Part shown: positions 17,898-26,538 of the stretch, piece by piece
Numbering within the stretch: position 1 is the stretch's first letter
Layout of the letters: every line of letters begins with the position of its first letter
Source: Cellulomonas humilata
GTDB taxonomy: Bacteria; Actinomycetota; Actinomycetes; Actinomycetales; Cellulomonadaceae
Length of the DNA: 64,000 bases
NCBI RefSeq assembly: GCF_030814415.1
Contig: NZ_JAUSVB010000002.1
Location: forward strand, 1 to 64,000
Reading direction: 5' to 3'
The notes under the pieces: generated by a model
The model's database searches: none
What the model was told of the DNA's origin: nothing
The model's input: only the letters and a program-made list of their open reading frames with translations
Program-made: the position numbers and the translations under genes

Positions 17898-18424
17898 GCG
17901 TCACGGTTCGGCTGCCCGACGCCGACGCCACCCGGGCCTACGGTCGCGCGCTCGCGGACGTCCTGCGGGCGGGCGACCTGGTCGTGCTCACCGGGGACCT
18001 CGGGGCGGGCAAGACCACGCTGACGCAGGGGATCGGAGCCGGGCTGCAGGTGCGTGGGCAGGTGGCGTCGCCGACGTTCATCATCGCGCGCGAGCACCCG
18101 CCGGTCGCGCGGCCCGACGGCACCCGCGGTCCGACCCTCGTGCACGTCGACGCCTACCGGCTGGGCTCGCTCGACGAGGTGGACGCGCTCGACCTCGACG
18201 CGAGCCTGGACGAGGCCGTGACCGTCGTCGAGTGGGGCGAGGGGTGGGTCGAGTCGCTCGCGCAGGACCGTCTCGAGGTCACGCTGCAGCGGCCGCGCGG
18301 AGGAGCGCTGGCCGACGACGACCTCGACGACGCCGCCGCGGGGGAGCGCGTGGTCACCGTGCGGGCCGTCGGTGCACGCTGGGCGGACGTCGCGCTGCCC
18401 GACGCCGACCCGGTGGCAGGCTGA
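17894..18424 (+). CDS. tsaE: tRNA t6A biosynthesis ATPase TsaE
   Basis: TsaE is the small ATPase that drives turnover of the TsaB-TsaD-TsaE complex attaching threonylcarbamoyl to A37 of ANN-decoding tRNAs. The 176-residue protein has Walker A GDLGAGKTTLTQG, the family motif VASPTFIIAREH and HVDAYRL, then VEWGEGW. It has an acidic insert near residues 138-150 that lengthens it beyond the usual 150-160 residues. Its ATG overlaps the alr stop and tsaB follows after four bases. Confidence 0.95.
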   Translation: MSVTVRLPDADATRAYGRALADVLRAGDLVVLTGDLGAGKTTLTQGIGAGLQVRGQVASPTFIIAREHPPVARPDGTRGPTLVHVDAYRLGSLDEVDALDLDASLDEAVTVVEWGEGWVESLAQDRLEVTLQRPRGGALADDDLDDAAAGERVVTVRAVGARWADVALPDADPVAG

Positions 18425-18428
18425 CCTC

Positions 18429-19112
18429 GTGCCCGTCCTCGCCCTCGACACGTCCGCCGCCGTCGCGGTGGCCCTCACCGACGACGCCGGTGCGCTGCTG
18501 GCCGAGCGCTCGGACCGGCAGCAGCGCCACCACGCCGAGCTGCTGACCCCGATGATCGCCGCCGTTCTGGCCGACGCCGGCGTGGACCGGCGCGAGCTCA
18601 CGTCCGTCGTCGTCGGCACGGGTCCGGCCCCGTTCACCGGGCTGCGCGTCGGGCTGGTCACCGCGCGGACCCTCGCGCTGGCGCTGGGCATCCCGGCGCA
18701 CGGCGTCCCGAGCCTCGACGCGGTGGCCCTGAGGGCGTCGCGCACCCTGCCACCCGGCACCGACGTGCTCGTCGCCACCGACGCCCGGCGCCGCGAGGTG
18801 TACTGGTCGCTCTACCGGGTGGTCGGGGCCGGGCGGATCGAGGTGCTCGTGGCACCCGAGGTCGCGGCTGCCGCGGACGTCGCTTCCGACGAGCGCACCG
18901 CCGGTGCTCTGGTGGTCGGGCGCGGCGCGCTGCTGTACGCCGACGCGTTCGCCGCAGGCACCGAGTCCCCGCTCCTCGATCCCGACCCGGCGGAGCTGGC
19001 CCGGCTGGCCCTGGAGCGGGTGGCGGAGGGTCGGGTGCTCGGCACGGAGCCGCTCTACCTGCGCCGGCCCGACGCCGTGCCGCAGGCCGCGCGCAAGCGC
19101 GTGCTCGGATGA
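18429..19112 (+). CDS. tsaB: tRNA t6A biosynthesis protein TsaB
   Basis: TsaB is an inactive M22-fold partner that heterodimerises with TsaD. The 227-residue protein has VLALDTSAAVAVAL at the start, the conserved VVVGTGPAPFTGLRVGL and VATDARRREVYWSLY. The GTG at 18429 gives the normal N-terminus. It sits between tsaE and rimI with start-stop overlap to rimI (ATGA). Confidence 0.94.
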   Translation: MPVLALDTSAAVAVALTDDAGALLAERSDRQQRHHAELLTPMIAAVLADAGVDRRELTSVVVGTGPAPFTGLRVGLVTARTLALALGIPAHGVPSLDAVALRASRTLPPGTDVLVATDARRREVYWSLYRVVGAGRIEVLVAPEVAAAADVASDERTAGALVVGRGALLYADAFAAGTESPLLDPDPAELARLALERVAEGRVLGTEPLYLRRPDAVPQAARKRVLG

Positions 19113-19585
19113 CCGAGCCCGGCGACGTCCTGGTCCGTGCCCTGACCCCCGCGGACCTGCCGGCCCTGGAACGCATGGAGATCGACCTCTTCGAGGCGGC
19201 TGCCTGGTCGCCCGAGAGCCTCGCGTCGGAGATCAGCGGCCCCGGGCGCTGGTACGTGGGGACGGTCGTCGGCGGTGAGCTGGTCGGGTACGCCGGCCTG
19301 TGGTTCGACGGGTACGACGCGCAGGTCATGACGATCGGCACGGACGAGCGGTTCCAGGGGCGCGGGCTCGGCCGGCGGATGCTGGACAACCTGCTGGACC
19401 GCGCCCGTTCGCTCGGTGCCGCCGTCGTGCTCCTCGAGGTGCGGGTGGACAACGACCCCGCGATCCACCTGTACGAGAGCGCCGGCTTCGAACGGCTCGG
19501 CATGCGCCGGGCGTACTACCAACCGGGCAACATCGACGCGTGGACCATGCGGCTGGACCTGCGTGGTCAGGAGGAGCCTGCATGA
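19109..19585 (+). CDS. rimI: Ribosomal protein S18-alanine N-acetyltransferase
   Basis: This 158-residue GNAT protein shows the acetyl-CoA binding motif RFQGRGLGRRML and the C-terminal EVRVDNDPAIHLYESAGF typical of RimI. RimI acetylates the N-terminal Ala of ribosomal protein S18 and is often encoded among the t6A genes. The ATG overlaps the tsaB stop, and the next gene overlaps its own stop, so it is inside a coupled run. Confidence 0.9.
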   Translation: MTEPGDVLVRALTPADLPALERMEIDLFEAAAWSPESLASEISGPGRWYVGTVVGGELVGYAGLWFDGYDAQVMTIGTDERFQGRGLGRRMLDNLLDRARSLGAAVVLLEVRVDNDPAIHLYESAGFERLGMRRAYYQPGNIDAWTMRLDLRGQEEPA

Positions 19586-20418
19586 CGAGGGACGCAGTCA
19601 TCGTCGACGCCGTCGCGCTGAACGAGGCGCTGTCGAGCGCCGACCCGCCGGTCCTGCTCGACGTGCGCTGGGCGCTCGGGCAGACGGACGGTCACGACCG
19701 CTACCTCGACGGCCACCTGCCCGGTGCCGTGTTCGTGGACCTGGACACCGAGCTGGCCGGTCCGGCCTCGCCGCAGGAGGGTCGCCACCCGCTGCCCGAC
19801 CTCGCCGTGCTCGAGGCCGCCGCCCGTCGCTGGGGTGTCTCGGGGGAGCGCGCGGTCGTGGCCTACGACGCGGTCGGCGGGATGTCCGCCGCGCGCGTGT
19901 GGTGGTTGCTGCGCTGGGCCGGCGTGCGCGACGTGCGGCTGCTCGACGGCGGGCTCGCGGGGTGGACGGACGCGGGGCTGCCGCTGGAGGCCGGGTCCGT
20001 GATGCCGGAGCCCGGGGACGTGGTGCTGGTGCCGGGGGCGCTGTCGACGATCGACGCCGATCAGGCGGCGACGTGGGACGGCTCGTTGCTCGACGCCCGT
20101 GCCGCCGAGCGGTACGCCGGCGACGTCGAGCCGGTCGACCCGCGCGCGGGCCACATCCCCGGTGCGATCTCCGTGCCGACGGCGGGGAACATCGGCCCCG
20201 ACGGCACGTTCCTGTCCGATGCGGCGCTGCGGGAGCGGTTCGCGGCGGTCGAGGGTCCGGTCGCCGTGTACTGCGGCTCGGGCGTGACGGCCGCTCACGA
20301 GGTCGCGGCGCTCGCGTCGATCGGCGTCGAGGCGGCGCTCTACCCGGGCTCCTGGTCGCAGTGGTCGAACGACCCGGCGCGGCCGGCGGAGACGGGACCG
20401 GCCGCGGCCCGGGTCTAG
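19582..20418 (+). CDS. sseA: 3-mercaptopyruvate/thiosulfate sulfurtransferase
   Basis: The 278-residue protein has two rhodanese domains. The first is catalytically inactive, and the second carries the active Cys in YCGSGVTA, a loop more like mercaptopyruvate than thiosulfate sulfurtransferases. Other motifs are VLLDVRWALG and AGHIPGAISVP. These enzymes move sulfane sulfur to thiols or proteins in the cytoplasm. GGAGG precedes the ATG, which overlaps the rimI stop. It is inserted in the t6A gene run between rimI and tsaD, an uncommon place. Confidence 0.88.
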   Translation: MTRDAVIVDAVALNEALSSADPPVLLDVRWALGQTDGHDRYLDGHLPGAVFVDLDTELAGPASPQEGRHPLPDLAVLEAAARRWGVSGERAVVAYDAVGGMSAARVWWLLRWAGVRDVRLLDGGLAGWTDAGLPLEAGSVMPEPGDVVLVPGALSTIDADQAATWDGSLLDARAAERYAGDVEPVDPRAGHIPGAISVPTAGNIGPDGTFLSDAALRERFAAVEGPVAVYCGSGVTAAHEVAALASIGVEAALYPGSWSQWSNDPARPAETGPAAARV

Positions 20419-20425
20419 GGGACCG

Positions 20426-21079
20426 TCAGACGGTCAGCGACGCCTGCGCGTAGCCGAGTCGCTCCGCGCGGGCGCGGTGCGTGCCGGTGCCCTCGACGTG
20501 ACCGACGTTGACGACGAGGAGCGACTTCCAGCCGTTCTCGGCGAAGAACTCCTGGTCGATGGCGTCGGCATCCATGCCGCCCATCGGGCCCGCAGCCAGG
20601 CCGGCGGCGCGCAGGCCGACGATCAGGTAGCCGGCCTGGATCAGCGCGTTCGTCCGGGCCATCGACTCGCGCTGCTCGGGCTGGCCCTCGAGTGCGTCGG
20701 CGAGCGCGGCCATGTGCGGCGCGAGCGTCGGGATGTGCGTGTGGAAGCCGGTGTCGGCCGCCAGGACCAGGGAGACGGGGGCGCCCAGGACGCGCTCGCG
20801 GTTGCCCTCGCTCATGTGCGCGGCGAGACGCTGACGGGCCTCGGGCGTGCGGACGACCAGGAGGCGCAGCGGGACGGTGTTGAGGGCAGTCGGGCCCCAC
20901 TTGACCAGGTCGTAGACCGCGGCGATCCGCTCGTCGCTGACCTCGTCGGGGGTGAACGCGGCCGCGGTGCGCGCCTCGCGGAACAGGAGGTCCGCGACGT
21001 CGTCGGCGACCGCGAGACCAGGCCCGCGGCCGAATGCTGTGAAGTCGAGGCCGTCGAGGACAGTGGTGTCAGTGGTCAT
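20426..21079 (-). CDS. Nitroreductase-family flavoprotein (RutE-like)
   Basis: The 217-residue protein matches the nitroreductase fold close to RutE/malonic semialdehyde reductase, with [25 protein letters not shown] and [14 protein letters not shown]. Family members bind FMN and reduce aldehydes, quinones or nitro groups with NAD(P)H. The true substrate is unknown. The ATG at 21079 is preferred over an upstream in-frame TTG at 21097. It lies on the opposite strand within the tsa region. Confidence 0.85.
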   Translation of the reverse strand: MTTDTTVLDGLDFTAFGRGPGLAVADDVADLLFREARTAAAFTPDEVSDERIAAVYDLVKWGPTALNTVPLRLLVVRTPEARQRLAAHMSEGNRERVLGAPVSLVLAADTGFHTHIPTLAPHMAALADALEGQPEQRESMARTNALIQAGYLIVGLRAAGLAAGPMGGMDADAIDQEFFAENGWKSLLVVNVGHVEGTGTHRARAERLGYAQASLTV

Positions 21080-21165
21080 GGTTGGTTGAAGCGTCAATTA
21101 CCGCCCGTTGTTCCGAGCAGCGGGGTGGCGGTCGTCACAGCGGCGCGGCCACTTATCCTGGGCGC

Positions 21166-22206
21166 ATGGCAGACCCCCTCGTCCTCGGGATCGAGACCTC
21201 GTGCGACGAGACCGGCGTCGCCCTGGTGCGCGGCTACGACCTGCTGGTCGACGCCGTCGCGAGCTCGGTCGACGAGCACGCGCGGTTCGGCGGGATCATC
21301 CCCGAGATCGCGTCGCGCGCCCACCTCGAGGCCATGGTGCCGACGATCGAGCGGGCGCTGGCCACCGCCGACGTCTCCCTCGGTGCGGTCGACGCGATCG
21401 CGGTCACGGCCGGCCCCGGGCTCGTCGGACCCCTGACCGTCGGAGCCTCCGCCGCCAAGGCCCTCGCGCTCGCGCTGGACAAGCCGCTGTACGGCGTCAA
21501 CCACGTGATCGGGCACGCCGTGGTCGACGAGCTGGTCGACGGCGCGTTCCCCGACCGGGTCATGGCGCTCGTCGTCTCGGGCGGCCACTCGTCGCTGCTG
21601 CTCCTCGACGACACCGTCAACGTCACCGAGCTCGGGTCGACGCTCGACGACGCGGCGGGGGAAGCCTTCGACAAGGTCGGCCGGCTGCTGGGCCTGCCGT
21701 ACCCGGGCGGGCCGCACATCGACCGTCTCGCCCGTGAGGGCAATCCCGCCGCGATCCGCTTCCCGCGCGGGCTGACCGCCGCCAAGGACCAGGCCGCGCA
21801 CGCCGCCGACTTCTCGTTCTCCGGGCTCAAGACCGCGGTGGCCCGCTGGGTGGAGGCGCGGCAGGACTCCGGTCAGGAGGTGCCGCTCCCGGACGTCGCG
21901 GCCTCGTTCGCCGAGGCGGTGGCGGACGTCCTGACCGCCAAGACGATCGCGGCCTGCCGCGCGCACGGCGTGGACACCCTGGTGGTCGGCGGCGGGTTCT
22001 CCGCGAACTCCCAGCTGCGGGACATGGCCGCCAAGCGCTGTGCCGAGGCCGGCATCACGCTGCGCATCCCGCCCATCCGCTACTGCACCGACAACGGCGC
22101 CATGATCGCCGCGCTCGGCTCGGCCGTCGTGCGCCGCGGGTTGCCGCCGTCGTCGCTGGACCTGCCGGTCGACTCGTCGATGCCGCTGACCCAGGTCCTG
22201 GTCTGA
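21166..22206 (+). CDS. tsaD: tRNA t6A threonylcarbamoyltransferase TsaD
   Basis: TsaD transfers the threonylcarbamoyl group to tRNA A37. The 346-residue protein has [15 protein letters not shown], the metal-ligand region [31 protein letters not shown], the second ligand HSSLLL area and [12 protein letters not shown], all typical. TATCCT (21154-21159) lies six bases before the ATG, so it has its own leaderless promoter and is not strictly dependent on the alr-tsaE-tsaB transcript. Confidence 0.97.
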   Translation: MADPLVLGIETSCDETGVALVRGYDLLVDAVASSVDEHARFGGIIPEIASRAHLEAMVPTIERALATADVSLGAVDAIAVTAGPGLVGPLTVGASAAKALALALDKPLYGVNHVIGHAVVDELVDGAFPDRVMALVVSGGHSSLLLLDDTVNVTELGSTLDDAAGEAFDKVGRLLGLPYPGGPHIDRLAREGNPAAIRFPRGLTAAKDQAAHAADFSFSGLKTAVARWVEARQDSGQEVPLPDVAASFAEAVADVLTAKTIAACRAHGVDTLVVGGGFSANSQLRDMAAKRCAEAGITLRIPPIRYCTDNGAMIAALGSAVVRRGLPPSSLDLPVDSSMPLTQVLV

Positions 22207-22209
22207 CCG

Positions 22210-22737
22210 TCAGGCGTGCGCGGCGCGGGCGGTGGCGGGGGAGCCGGCCCACACGCGCCACACCCGGGCGCCCAGCAGGAACGGCACCGTGAACACGGCC
22301 GCGTAGAACACCAGCACCTGCCACGTGAGCGTCGAGCTGACGGAGACCGCGCCGTCGTCGTTGGTGAACGTCGTGGTCGCGCCGAGGAACACCCGCTCGA
22401 GCGTGCCGCCGCCCATCTGCCCGATCGTGTCGAGCGTCCCGATGCCGTACGCGAACGCCAGGTACGCCACGGCGCCGACGGCGAGCGCGCCCCAGACGGC
22501 GCCCGTGGCCCAGCGGGGCACCGGTCGGCCGAGCTCGTTCAGGTAGGCGTCGGCCAGCACCCGGGGGTGCCCGAGGTCGGCGACCGCCGCCCGCATGCCG
22601 ACCTCGGCCGCCGTGGCGGTCAGCTCGGTACGCAGCTCGCGCACGATCTGCTTGTCCTTCGGGTGGTCCTGCAACGCCCAGCTGAAGCGCGTCAGGTAGC
22701 GCTCGCGGACGAGGGTGTCGCGCAACGACGTGCTCAT
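22210..22737 (-). CDS. Membrane protein paired with PadR regulator
   Basis: The 175-residue protein has a cytoplasmic N-terminal helical region of about 80 residues resembling permease-prefix/DUF1700-like domains (WALQDHPKDKQIVRELRTEL), then two transmembrane segments separated by an external loop. Its function is unknown. Its start overlaps the padR stop by 4 bp, and this PadR-plus-membrane-protein pairing is widespread in Gram-positive bacteria. It converges on tsaD with a 3-bp gap. Confidence 0.75.
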   Translation of the reverse strand: MSTSLRDTLVRERYLTRFSWALQDHPKDKQIVRELRTELTATAAEVGMRAAVADLGHPRVLADAYLNELGRPVPRWATGAVWGALAVGAVAYLAFAYGIGTLDTIGQMGGGTLERVFLGATTTFTNDDGAVSVSSTLTWQVLVFYAAVFTVPFLLGARVWRVWAGSPATARAAHA

Positions 22738-23081
22738 GAGGACTCCTTCGGGGTGGCGCGGGCGAGCATCAGCTCGACGGTGGTGGAGAGCTGCTGCCAG
22801 GACCGGGCGGTGCTCCAGAGCTGGTCCGTGCCGGCCGGCGTGGGGACGTAGTACTTGCGGGCCGGGCCCGCGCTGGAGGCGACGAGCCGCGACGAGATCT
22901 GTCCGTCGCGCTCGAGGCGGTTGAGCACCGGGTAGAGCGTTCCGGCGCTCAGGTCGTCGAGGCCGCCCTCGTGCAGGCGGGTGACCAGCTCGTACCCGTA
23001 CGACTCGCGCTCGGTCAGCAGGGCCAGCACGAGCATCGGGAGCACTCCCTTGAGGAGCTGCGGGTCGCGGGGCTCGTCCAT
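22734..23081 (-). CDS. PadR-family transcriptional regulator
   Basis: This 115-residue PadR protein has the winged HTH with ERESYGYELVTRLHEGGLDDLSAGTLYPVLNRL split over recognition and wing elements, followed by a dimerisation helix. PadR proteins usually repress the adjacent membrane or transporter gene and respond to envelope or xenobiotic stress. TAGCCT (23088-23093 on the plus strand as AGGCTA) lies six bases upstream of its ATG, so it appears leaderless. A repeat just upstream may be its operator. Confidence 0.9.
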   Translation of the reverse strand: MDEPRDPQLLKGVLPMLVLALLTERESYGYELVTRLHEGGLDDLSAGTLYPVLNRLERDGQISSRLVASSAGPARKYYVPTPAGTDQLWSTARSWQQLSTTVELMLARATPKESS

Positions 23082-23087
23082 GCGTTC

Positions 23088-23125
23088 AGGCTATGCCCGC
23101 TAGTAGGTATAAGCAAGTAGTAGGT
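23088..23125. promoter_or_regulatory. padR promoter and candidate operator repeats
   Basis: The minus-strand -10 (TAGCCT) occupies 23088-23093. Just upstream, TAGTAGGT occurs twice in direct orientation (23101-23108 and 23118-23125), 17 bases apart, in an unusually AT-rich patch for this genome. Autorepression by PadR at this site is a reasonable inference, although PadR operators are more often inverted repeats. Confidence 0.5.
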
Positions 23126-23158
23126 CACACCCGATTCACGACGACACGAGACGGGGTC

Positions 23159-24307
23159 CTACAGTGGGCGTCCGGCCTTGAGCTCGGCGACGAGGGACCG
23201 GACCACCGCGTCCAGCTCGCCCGCATGCCGGCGGGCGACCGCCCGCTGCCGCTGGTACGAGGCTCCCCGACGCAGGATGACCCGCACCTGCTCGAGCTCG
23301 GCCGCGCAGCCCAGCCGCTCGGCGACGGGCGCCAGCTCGACCAGCCAGCGACCGACGGCGTCCGTCACCAGCTCCTCGTCGCCGGCCGCGTTCGTGATGA
23401 TGATCGCGTCCATGCCGTACCGCGCGGAGCGCCACTTGTTCTCCTGCGCGAACCACGGCGGCAGCGTCGGCAGGGTCTCGCCGCGGTCGAGCATCGAGGA
23501 GAAGTGCTCGACGAAGCAGTGGGTCAGGGCGGAGATCGCCGCGACCTCGAGCAGGTTCGAGGCGCCGTCGGCGATCCGCATCTCCAGCGTGCCGAACCGC
23601 GGTGACGGCCGGACGTCCCAGCGGACCTCGTCGAACTGGTCGATGACCCCGGTGTGCATCATGTCGCCGACGTACTGCTCGAGCTGGGTCCAGTCCTCGA
23701 ACGCGAACGGCAGGCCGGCCGTCGGCAGCTGCTGGAACAGCAGCGCGCGGTTCGAGGCGTAGCCGGTGTCCCGGCCGCCCCAGAACGGGGACGACGCCGA
23801 CAGCGACTGGATGTGCGCGAACACCGTGAGCATCGCGCGGGACAGCGGCAGGACCTTGGCGCGGTCCTCGATGCCGACGTGCACGTGCACCCCGTAGATC
23901 AGCATCTGCCGGCCCCACCACTGCGTGCGGTCGATGAGCGTGGCGTACCGCTGCTTGTCGGTGACCTTCTGCTGCGCCCAGTTGGCGAACGGGTGCGTCG
24001 CGCCGCCCATGATCTGGATGCGCAGGGGCGTCGCCACCGACTCGACCTCGTCCAGCGCCCGCTGCAGGTCGGCCGTCGCCTCGGCGATCGTGCGGCACTT
24101 GCCCGACCGGATCTCGACCGTGTTGAGCAGCAGCTCCTGCGTGATCAGGGGGTGCTCGCCACCGCCGGCGGGCTGGACGGCGGCGAGGATCGCCTCGGCG
24201 GCCTGCCGCAGGTCCCCGGAGTCGGCGTCGACGAGGGCGACCTCCCACTCGATGCCGACGGTGGACCGCTCCGAGTGCCCGAACGGGACGGTGACCGGCG
24301 CGGCCAT
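23159..24307 (-). CDS. Carboxylate-amine ligase, GCS2/YbdK family
   Basis: The 382-residue protein belongs to the GCS2 group of ATP-dependent carboxylate-amine ligases (YbdK-like), related to glutamate-cysteine ligase. It shows STVGIEWEVALVD at the start, ELLLNTVEIRSGKC, YGVHVHVGI and FGTLEMRIADG. YbdK has weak glutamate-cysteine ligase activity, but actinobacterial relatives vary, so the substrate is open. Its ATG overlaps the stop of the methyltransferase gene by 1 bp, so both are likely one transcript. Confidence 0.86.
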   Translation of the reverse strand: MAAPVTVPFGHSERSTVGIEWEVALVDADSGDLRQAAEAILAAVQPAGGGEHPLITQELLLNTVEIRSGKCRTIAEATADLQRALDEVESVATPLRIQIMGGATHPFANWAQQKVTDKQRYATLIDRTQWWGRQMLIYGVHVHVGIEDRAKVLPLSRAMLTVFAHIQSLSASSPFWGGRDTGYASNRALLFQQLPTAGLPFAFEDWTQLEQYVGDMMHTGVIDQFDEVRWDVRPSPRFGTLEMRIADGASNLLEVAAISALTHCFVEHFSSMLDRGETLPTLPPWFAQENKWRSARYGMDAIIITNAAGDEELVTDAVGRWLVELAPVAERLGCAAELEQVRVILRRGASYQRQRAVARRHAGELDAVVRSLVAELKAGRPL

Positions 24308-25488
24308 CAGACCGGCTCCACCACGAGCACCTGCTGGCTGCCCGCCACGCGGGTGAGGATGATCGTCGCCCTGGTGCTGCCCCGCAGGTCCAGCTGGCGC
24401 CGGAGCTGCTCCGGGACGACCGCGGTGCCGCGCTTCTTGATCGTCAGGGTGCCCACGTCACGTCCTCGCAGGTACGTGCGGAGCCGCTTCAGGCCGAACG
24501 GCATGGAGTCGAGCACCCGGTAGGCCGTGGCCGTGGGGACGGGTACGAGGGCGTCGGACGTCACGTAGGCGATCGTGGCGTCCAGCAGCCGGCCGTGCAC
24601 CTGCGCGGCGGTCTCGCCCACCAGGCCGGCGCGGATGACGGCTCCGTCCGGCTCGTACAGGTAGCCGCCCAGGGCGCCCGTCGGCGGCCTCTCCTCCGAC
24701 GTCTGCTGCACGACGTGCGCCTCGCCGTCGCGCAGCACGAGAGCGGACCGTCCGGGCCCCTCCGGCGCCAGCGGGCCGAACCAGAGGCCGACCTCGACGA
24801 CGTCGGAGTCCACCGAGACCCACTGCGCCTGCGCGTCTGCCGGCAGCGCGGTGTGCGGGATGCCGGGGCCCAGCTTCAGGCCGAGGGCCGGCACGCGTTC
24901 GCGGACGGCGAGGACGGCATCGAGCGACGGCTCGTAGGCGGCGGGGTCGAAGACGCGGCTTCCCGACGACGTCCGGCGGGCCGGGTCCGCGTAGACCCCG
25001 TCGATGCCCTCCGCCTCGAGGTCGAGCGCGAGACCGTCGCCGTGCCGCACCTCGGCGTCGGGGAAGTGCCGCAGGTTCACGGTGGCGATCGCGGCCGTGG
25101 CCTCGTCGACGTCCGTGGCAAGCACCCGCAGGCCGATGCCCGCGAAGGCCATCGCGTCCGCCCCGATCCCGCTGGTGAGGTCCGCGATCCGGGTGCTGCC
25201 CGCGTCGCGGAACCGCCGGGCGTGGTGCGCCCCCACGCTGAGCCGGGTGGCCTGCTCGAGCCCGGCCGCCGTGAAGAGCATGCCGTCCGCGAACGTCCCG
25301 AACTTCCCGGCGGCCTTCGCGCGCAGGCGGGACTGCGTCAGCGCGGCGGCCACCAGCGCCGGGTCGATCCCCTCGTCGCGCATCCGCTCCGAGAGCGCCA
25401 GCGTGCGGCTCTCGTCGTACGGCGGCAGCGCCGACAGCAGGGCCCAGCCCGCGGGGCTGAGCAGCTGGGCGATGCCGTCGCGATCCAT
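24307..25488 (-). CDS. SAM-dependent methyltransferase with THUMP-like domain
   Basis: The 393-residue protein has a Rossmann methyltransferase core with motif I IADLTSGIGADAMAFAG, ATDVDEATAAIA and the possible catalytic DPARRT, then a C-terminal THUMP-like domain with DVGTLTIKKRGTAV. THUMP modules bind RNA, so a nucleic-acid substrate is likely; the target is unknown. The start at 25488 matches the usual N-terminus. It diverges from groES, about 40 bases from the CIRCE element. Confidence 0.85.
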   Translation of the reverse strand: MDRDGIAQLLSPAGWALLSALPPYDESRTLALSERMRDEGIDPALVAAALTQSRLRAKAAGKFGTFADGMLFTAAGLEQATRLSVGAHHARRFRDAGSTRIADLTSGIGADAMAFAGIGLRVLATDVDEATAAIATVNLRHFPDAEVRHGDGLALDLEAEGIDGVYADPARRTSSGSRVFDPAAYEPSLDAVLAVRERVPALGLKLGPGIPHTALPADAQAQWVSVDSDVVEVGLWFGPLAPEGPGRSALVLRDGEAHVVQQTSEERPPTGALGGYLYEPDGAVIRAGLVGETAAQVHGRLLDATIAYVTSDALVPVPTATAYRVLDSMPFGLKRLRTYLRGRDVGTLTIKKRGTAVVPEQLRRQLDLRGSTRATIILTRVAGSQQVLVVEPV

Positions 25489-25528
25489 GTCGCGATCCTC
25501 GCACGCAGCAGGTGCTCCGGGCGGGTCG

Positions 25529-25569
25529 TTGGCACTCGCCTTGACCGAGTGCTAACCGGTTCCTAGAGT
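25529..25569 (+). promoter_or_regulatory. CIRCE operator and promoter of groES
   Basis: TTGGCACTC (25529-25537), nine bases, then GAGTGCTAA (25547-25555) matches the CIRCE element bound by the heat-shock repressor HrcA. The promoter is interleaved: -35 TTGACC (25541-25546) lies in the CIRCE spacer, and -10 TAGAGT (25564-25569) follows after 17 bases. Bound HrcA would cover the -35, so repression of groES is clear. Confidence 0.92.
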
Positions 25570-25574
25570 GATGG

Positions 25575-25601
25575 CTGGCACTCTCCCGGTGAGTGTGCCA
25601 G
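25575..25601 (+). promoter_or_regulatory. Second, degenerate CIRCE-like inverted repeat
   Basis: CTGGCACTC (25575-25583), seven bases, then GAGTGTGCCAG (25591-25601) resembles a CIRCE half-site pair with altered spacing. It lies just downstream of the -10, where bound HrcA would block initiation. Two CIRCE copies before a gro operon are known in actinobacteria. Confidence 0.75.
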
Positions 25602-25692
25602 CTGCGCTCCAGACCACGGCACCCGCGACGACGTGGTCGATGAGCGCGCACGAACCTCAGAGAACTACTCACATGCGAAGGGGAGGTCCGCT

Positions 25693-25989
25693 GTGTCGGT
25701 CTCCATCAAGCCCCTCGAGGACCGGATCGTCGTCAAGACGCTCGAGGCAGAGACGACGACCGCTTCCGGTCTCGTCATCCCGGACAGCGCCAAGGAGAAG
25801 CCCCAGGAGGGCGAGGTCCTGGCGGTCGGACCCGGCCGTGTCGACGACAACGGCAACCGGATCCCGCTCGACGTCGCCGTCGGCGACAAGGTCATCTACT
25901 CGAAGTACGGCGGCACCGAGGTCAAGTACTCGGGCGAGGAGTACCTCATCCTCTCGGCCCGCGACATCCTCGCGATCGTCGTCAAGTGA
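25693..25989 (+). CDS. groES: Co-chaperonin GroES
   Basis: The 98-residue product is the 10-kDa lid of the GroEL folding chamber, with [17 protein letters not shown], the mobile loop region [11 protein letters not shown], and [17 protein letters not shown] lies six bases before the GTG. It is controlled by CIRCE and followed at once by a strong terminator, with no groEL next to it, so groEL must be elsewhere in the genome. Confidence 0.97.
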   Translation: MSVSIKPLEDRIVVKTLEAETTTASGLVIPDSAKEKPQEGEVLAVGPGRVDDNGNRIPLDVAVGDKVIYSKYGGTEVKYSGEEYLILSARDILAIVVK

Positions 25990-26018
25990 GCTGAGGGGCG
26001 CCTGCCCCCCGCTCGCTC

Positions 26019-26054
26019 GGAAGGCCCCCACGGCAGCTGCCGTGGGGGCCTTCC
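26019..26054 (+). terminator. Terminator hairpin after groES
   Basis: A perfect 36-bp palindrome (26019-26054), arms starting GGAAGGCCCCCACGG, lies 29 bases after the groES stop. It can form a 16-bp stem with a four-base loop in either direction. It ends with TTCC and no long T-run. It isolates groES from the convergent whiD. Confidence 0.85.
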
Positions 26055-26077
26055 TGCGTCTTCGTGGCGGGAGCACG

Positions 26078-26121
26078 CCAGAGCCCCCTCCCCGATCGTG
26101 CCGACGGGGAGGGGGCTCTGG
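26078..26121. terminator. Bidirectional hairpin between groES and whiD
   Basis: A perfect 17-bp stem (CCAGAGCCCCCTCCCCG at 26078-26094 with its complement at 26105-26121) encloses a 10-base loop. It lies 12 bases past the whiD stop on the minus strand and follows the groES terminator on the plus strand, so it probably serves both convergent genes. Confidence 0.85.
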
Positions 26122-26133
26122 TCGAGCAGGTGG

Positions 26134-26430
26134 TCAGCCGACGCGGGTGGCGCGGCCCCGCTGGGCGAGCACCGCGGCGCGCTCGTCCTCGGAGAGGCCG
26201 CCCCAGACGCCGTACGGCTCGCGCACGGCGAGCGACTGGTTGAGGCACTCCTTGATCACCGGGCAGGTCGCGCAGATTGCCTTGGCGGCCTCGGCGCGGC
26301 GGCGGCGGGCAGATCCACGCTCGCCCTCGGGGTGGAAGAACAGGTCCTGGTCCTCGTCACGGCAGGCACCGTCGAACTGCCACTCCCACAGGTCCATCAC
26401 CGGTCCGGGAAGGCGCGAGATCTCGGCCAT
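26134..26430 (-). CDS. whiD: WhiB-family iron-sulfur regulator, WhiD/WhiB3 type
   Basis: The 98-residue protein has four cysteines that bind a [4Fe-4S] cluster (GACRDED, then AICATCPVIKECL) and the family turn GVWGGLSEDER with a basic tail. LPGPVMDLWEWQ and FFHPEGERG mark the WhiD/WhiB3 subgroup, which binds sigma factor region 4 and regulates development or redox responses. GAGGAGGAA precedes the ATG. A promoter with a 100-nt leader lies upstream. As in Streptomyces, it sits between groES and bldM-guaB. Confidence 0.93.
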   Translation of the reverse strand: MAEISRLPGPVMDLWEWQFDGACRDEDQDLFFHPEGERGSARRRRAEAAKAICATCPVIKECLNQSLAVREPYGVWGGLSEDERAAVLAQRGRATRVG

Positions 26431-26538
26431 GGGTTCCTCCTCAGTCGATCCGGTGCAGTGCCCGCGGTGGCGGCTGCGCCGGGAAGTCGTGAACACGGAC
26501 GTCCGGTGATGTCCACCGGGGGTGACGCGTTGGAGAGG

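Noticed and set aside
20421..20435. A terminator between sseA and the nitroreductase gene.
   Set aside because: The palindrome has only 7-bp arms around a single base and includes the nitroreductase stop; too weak to call.
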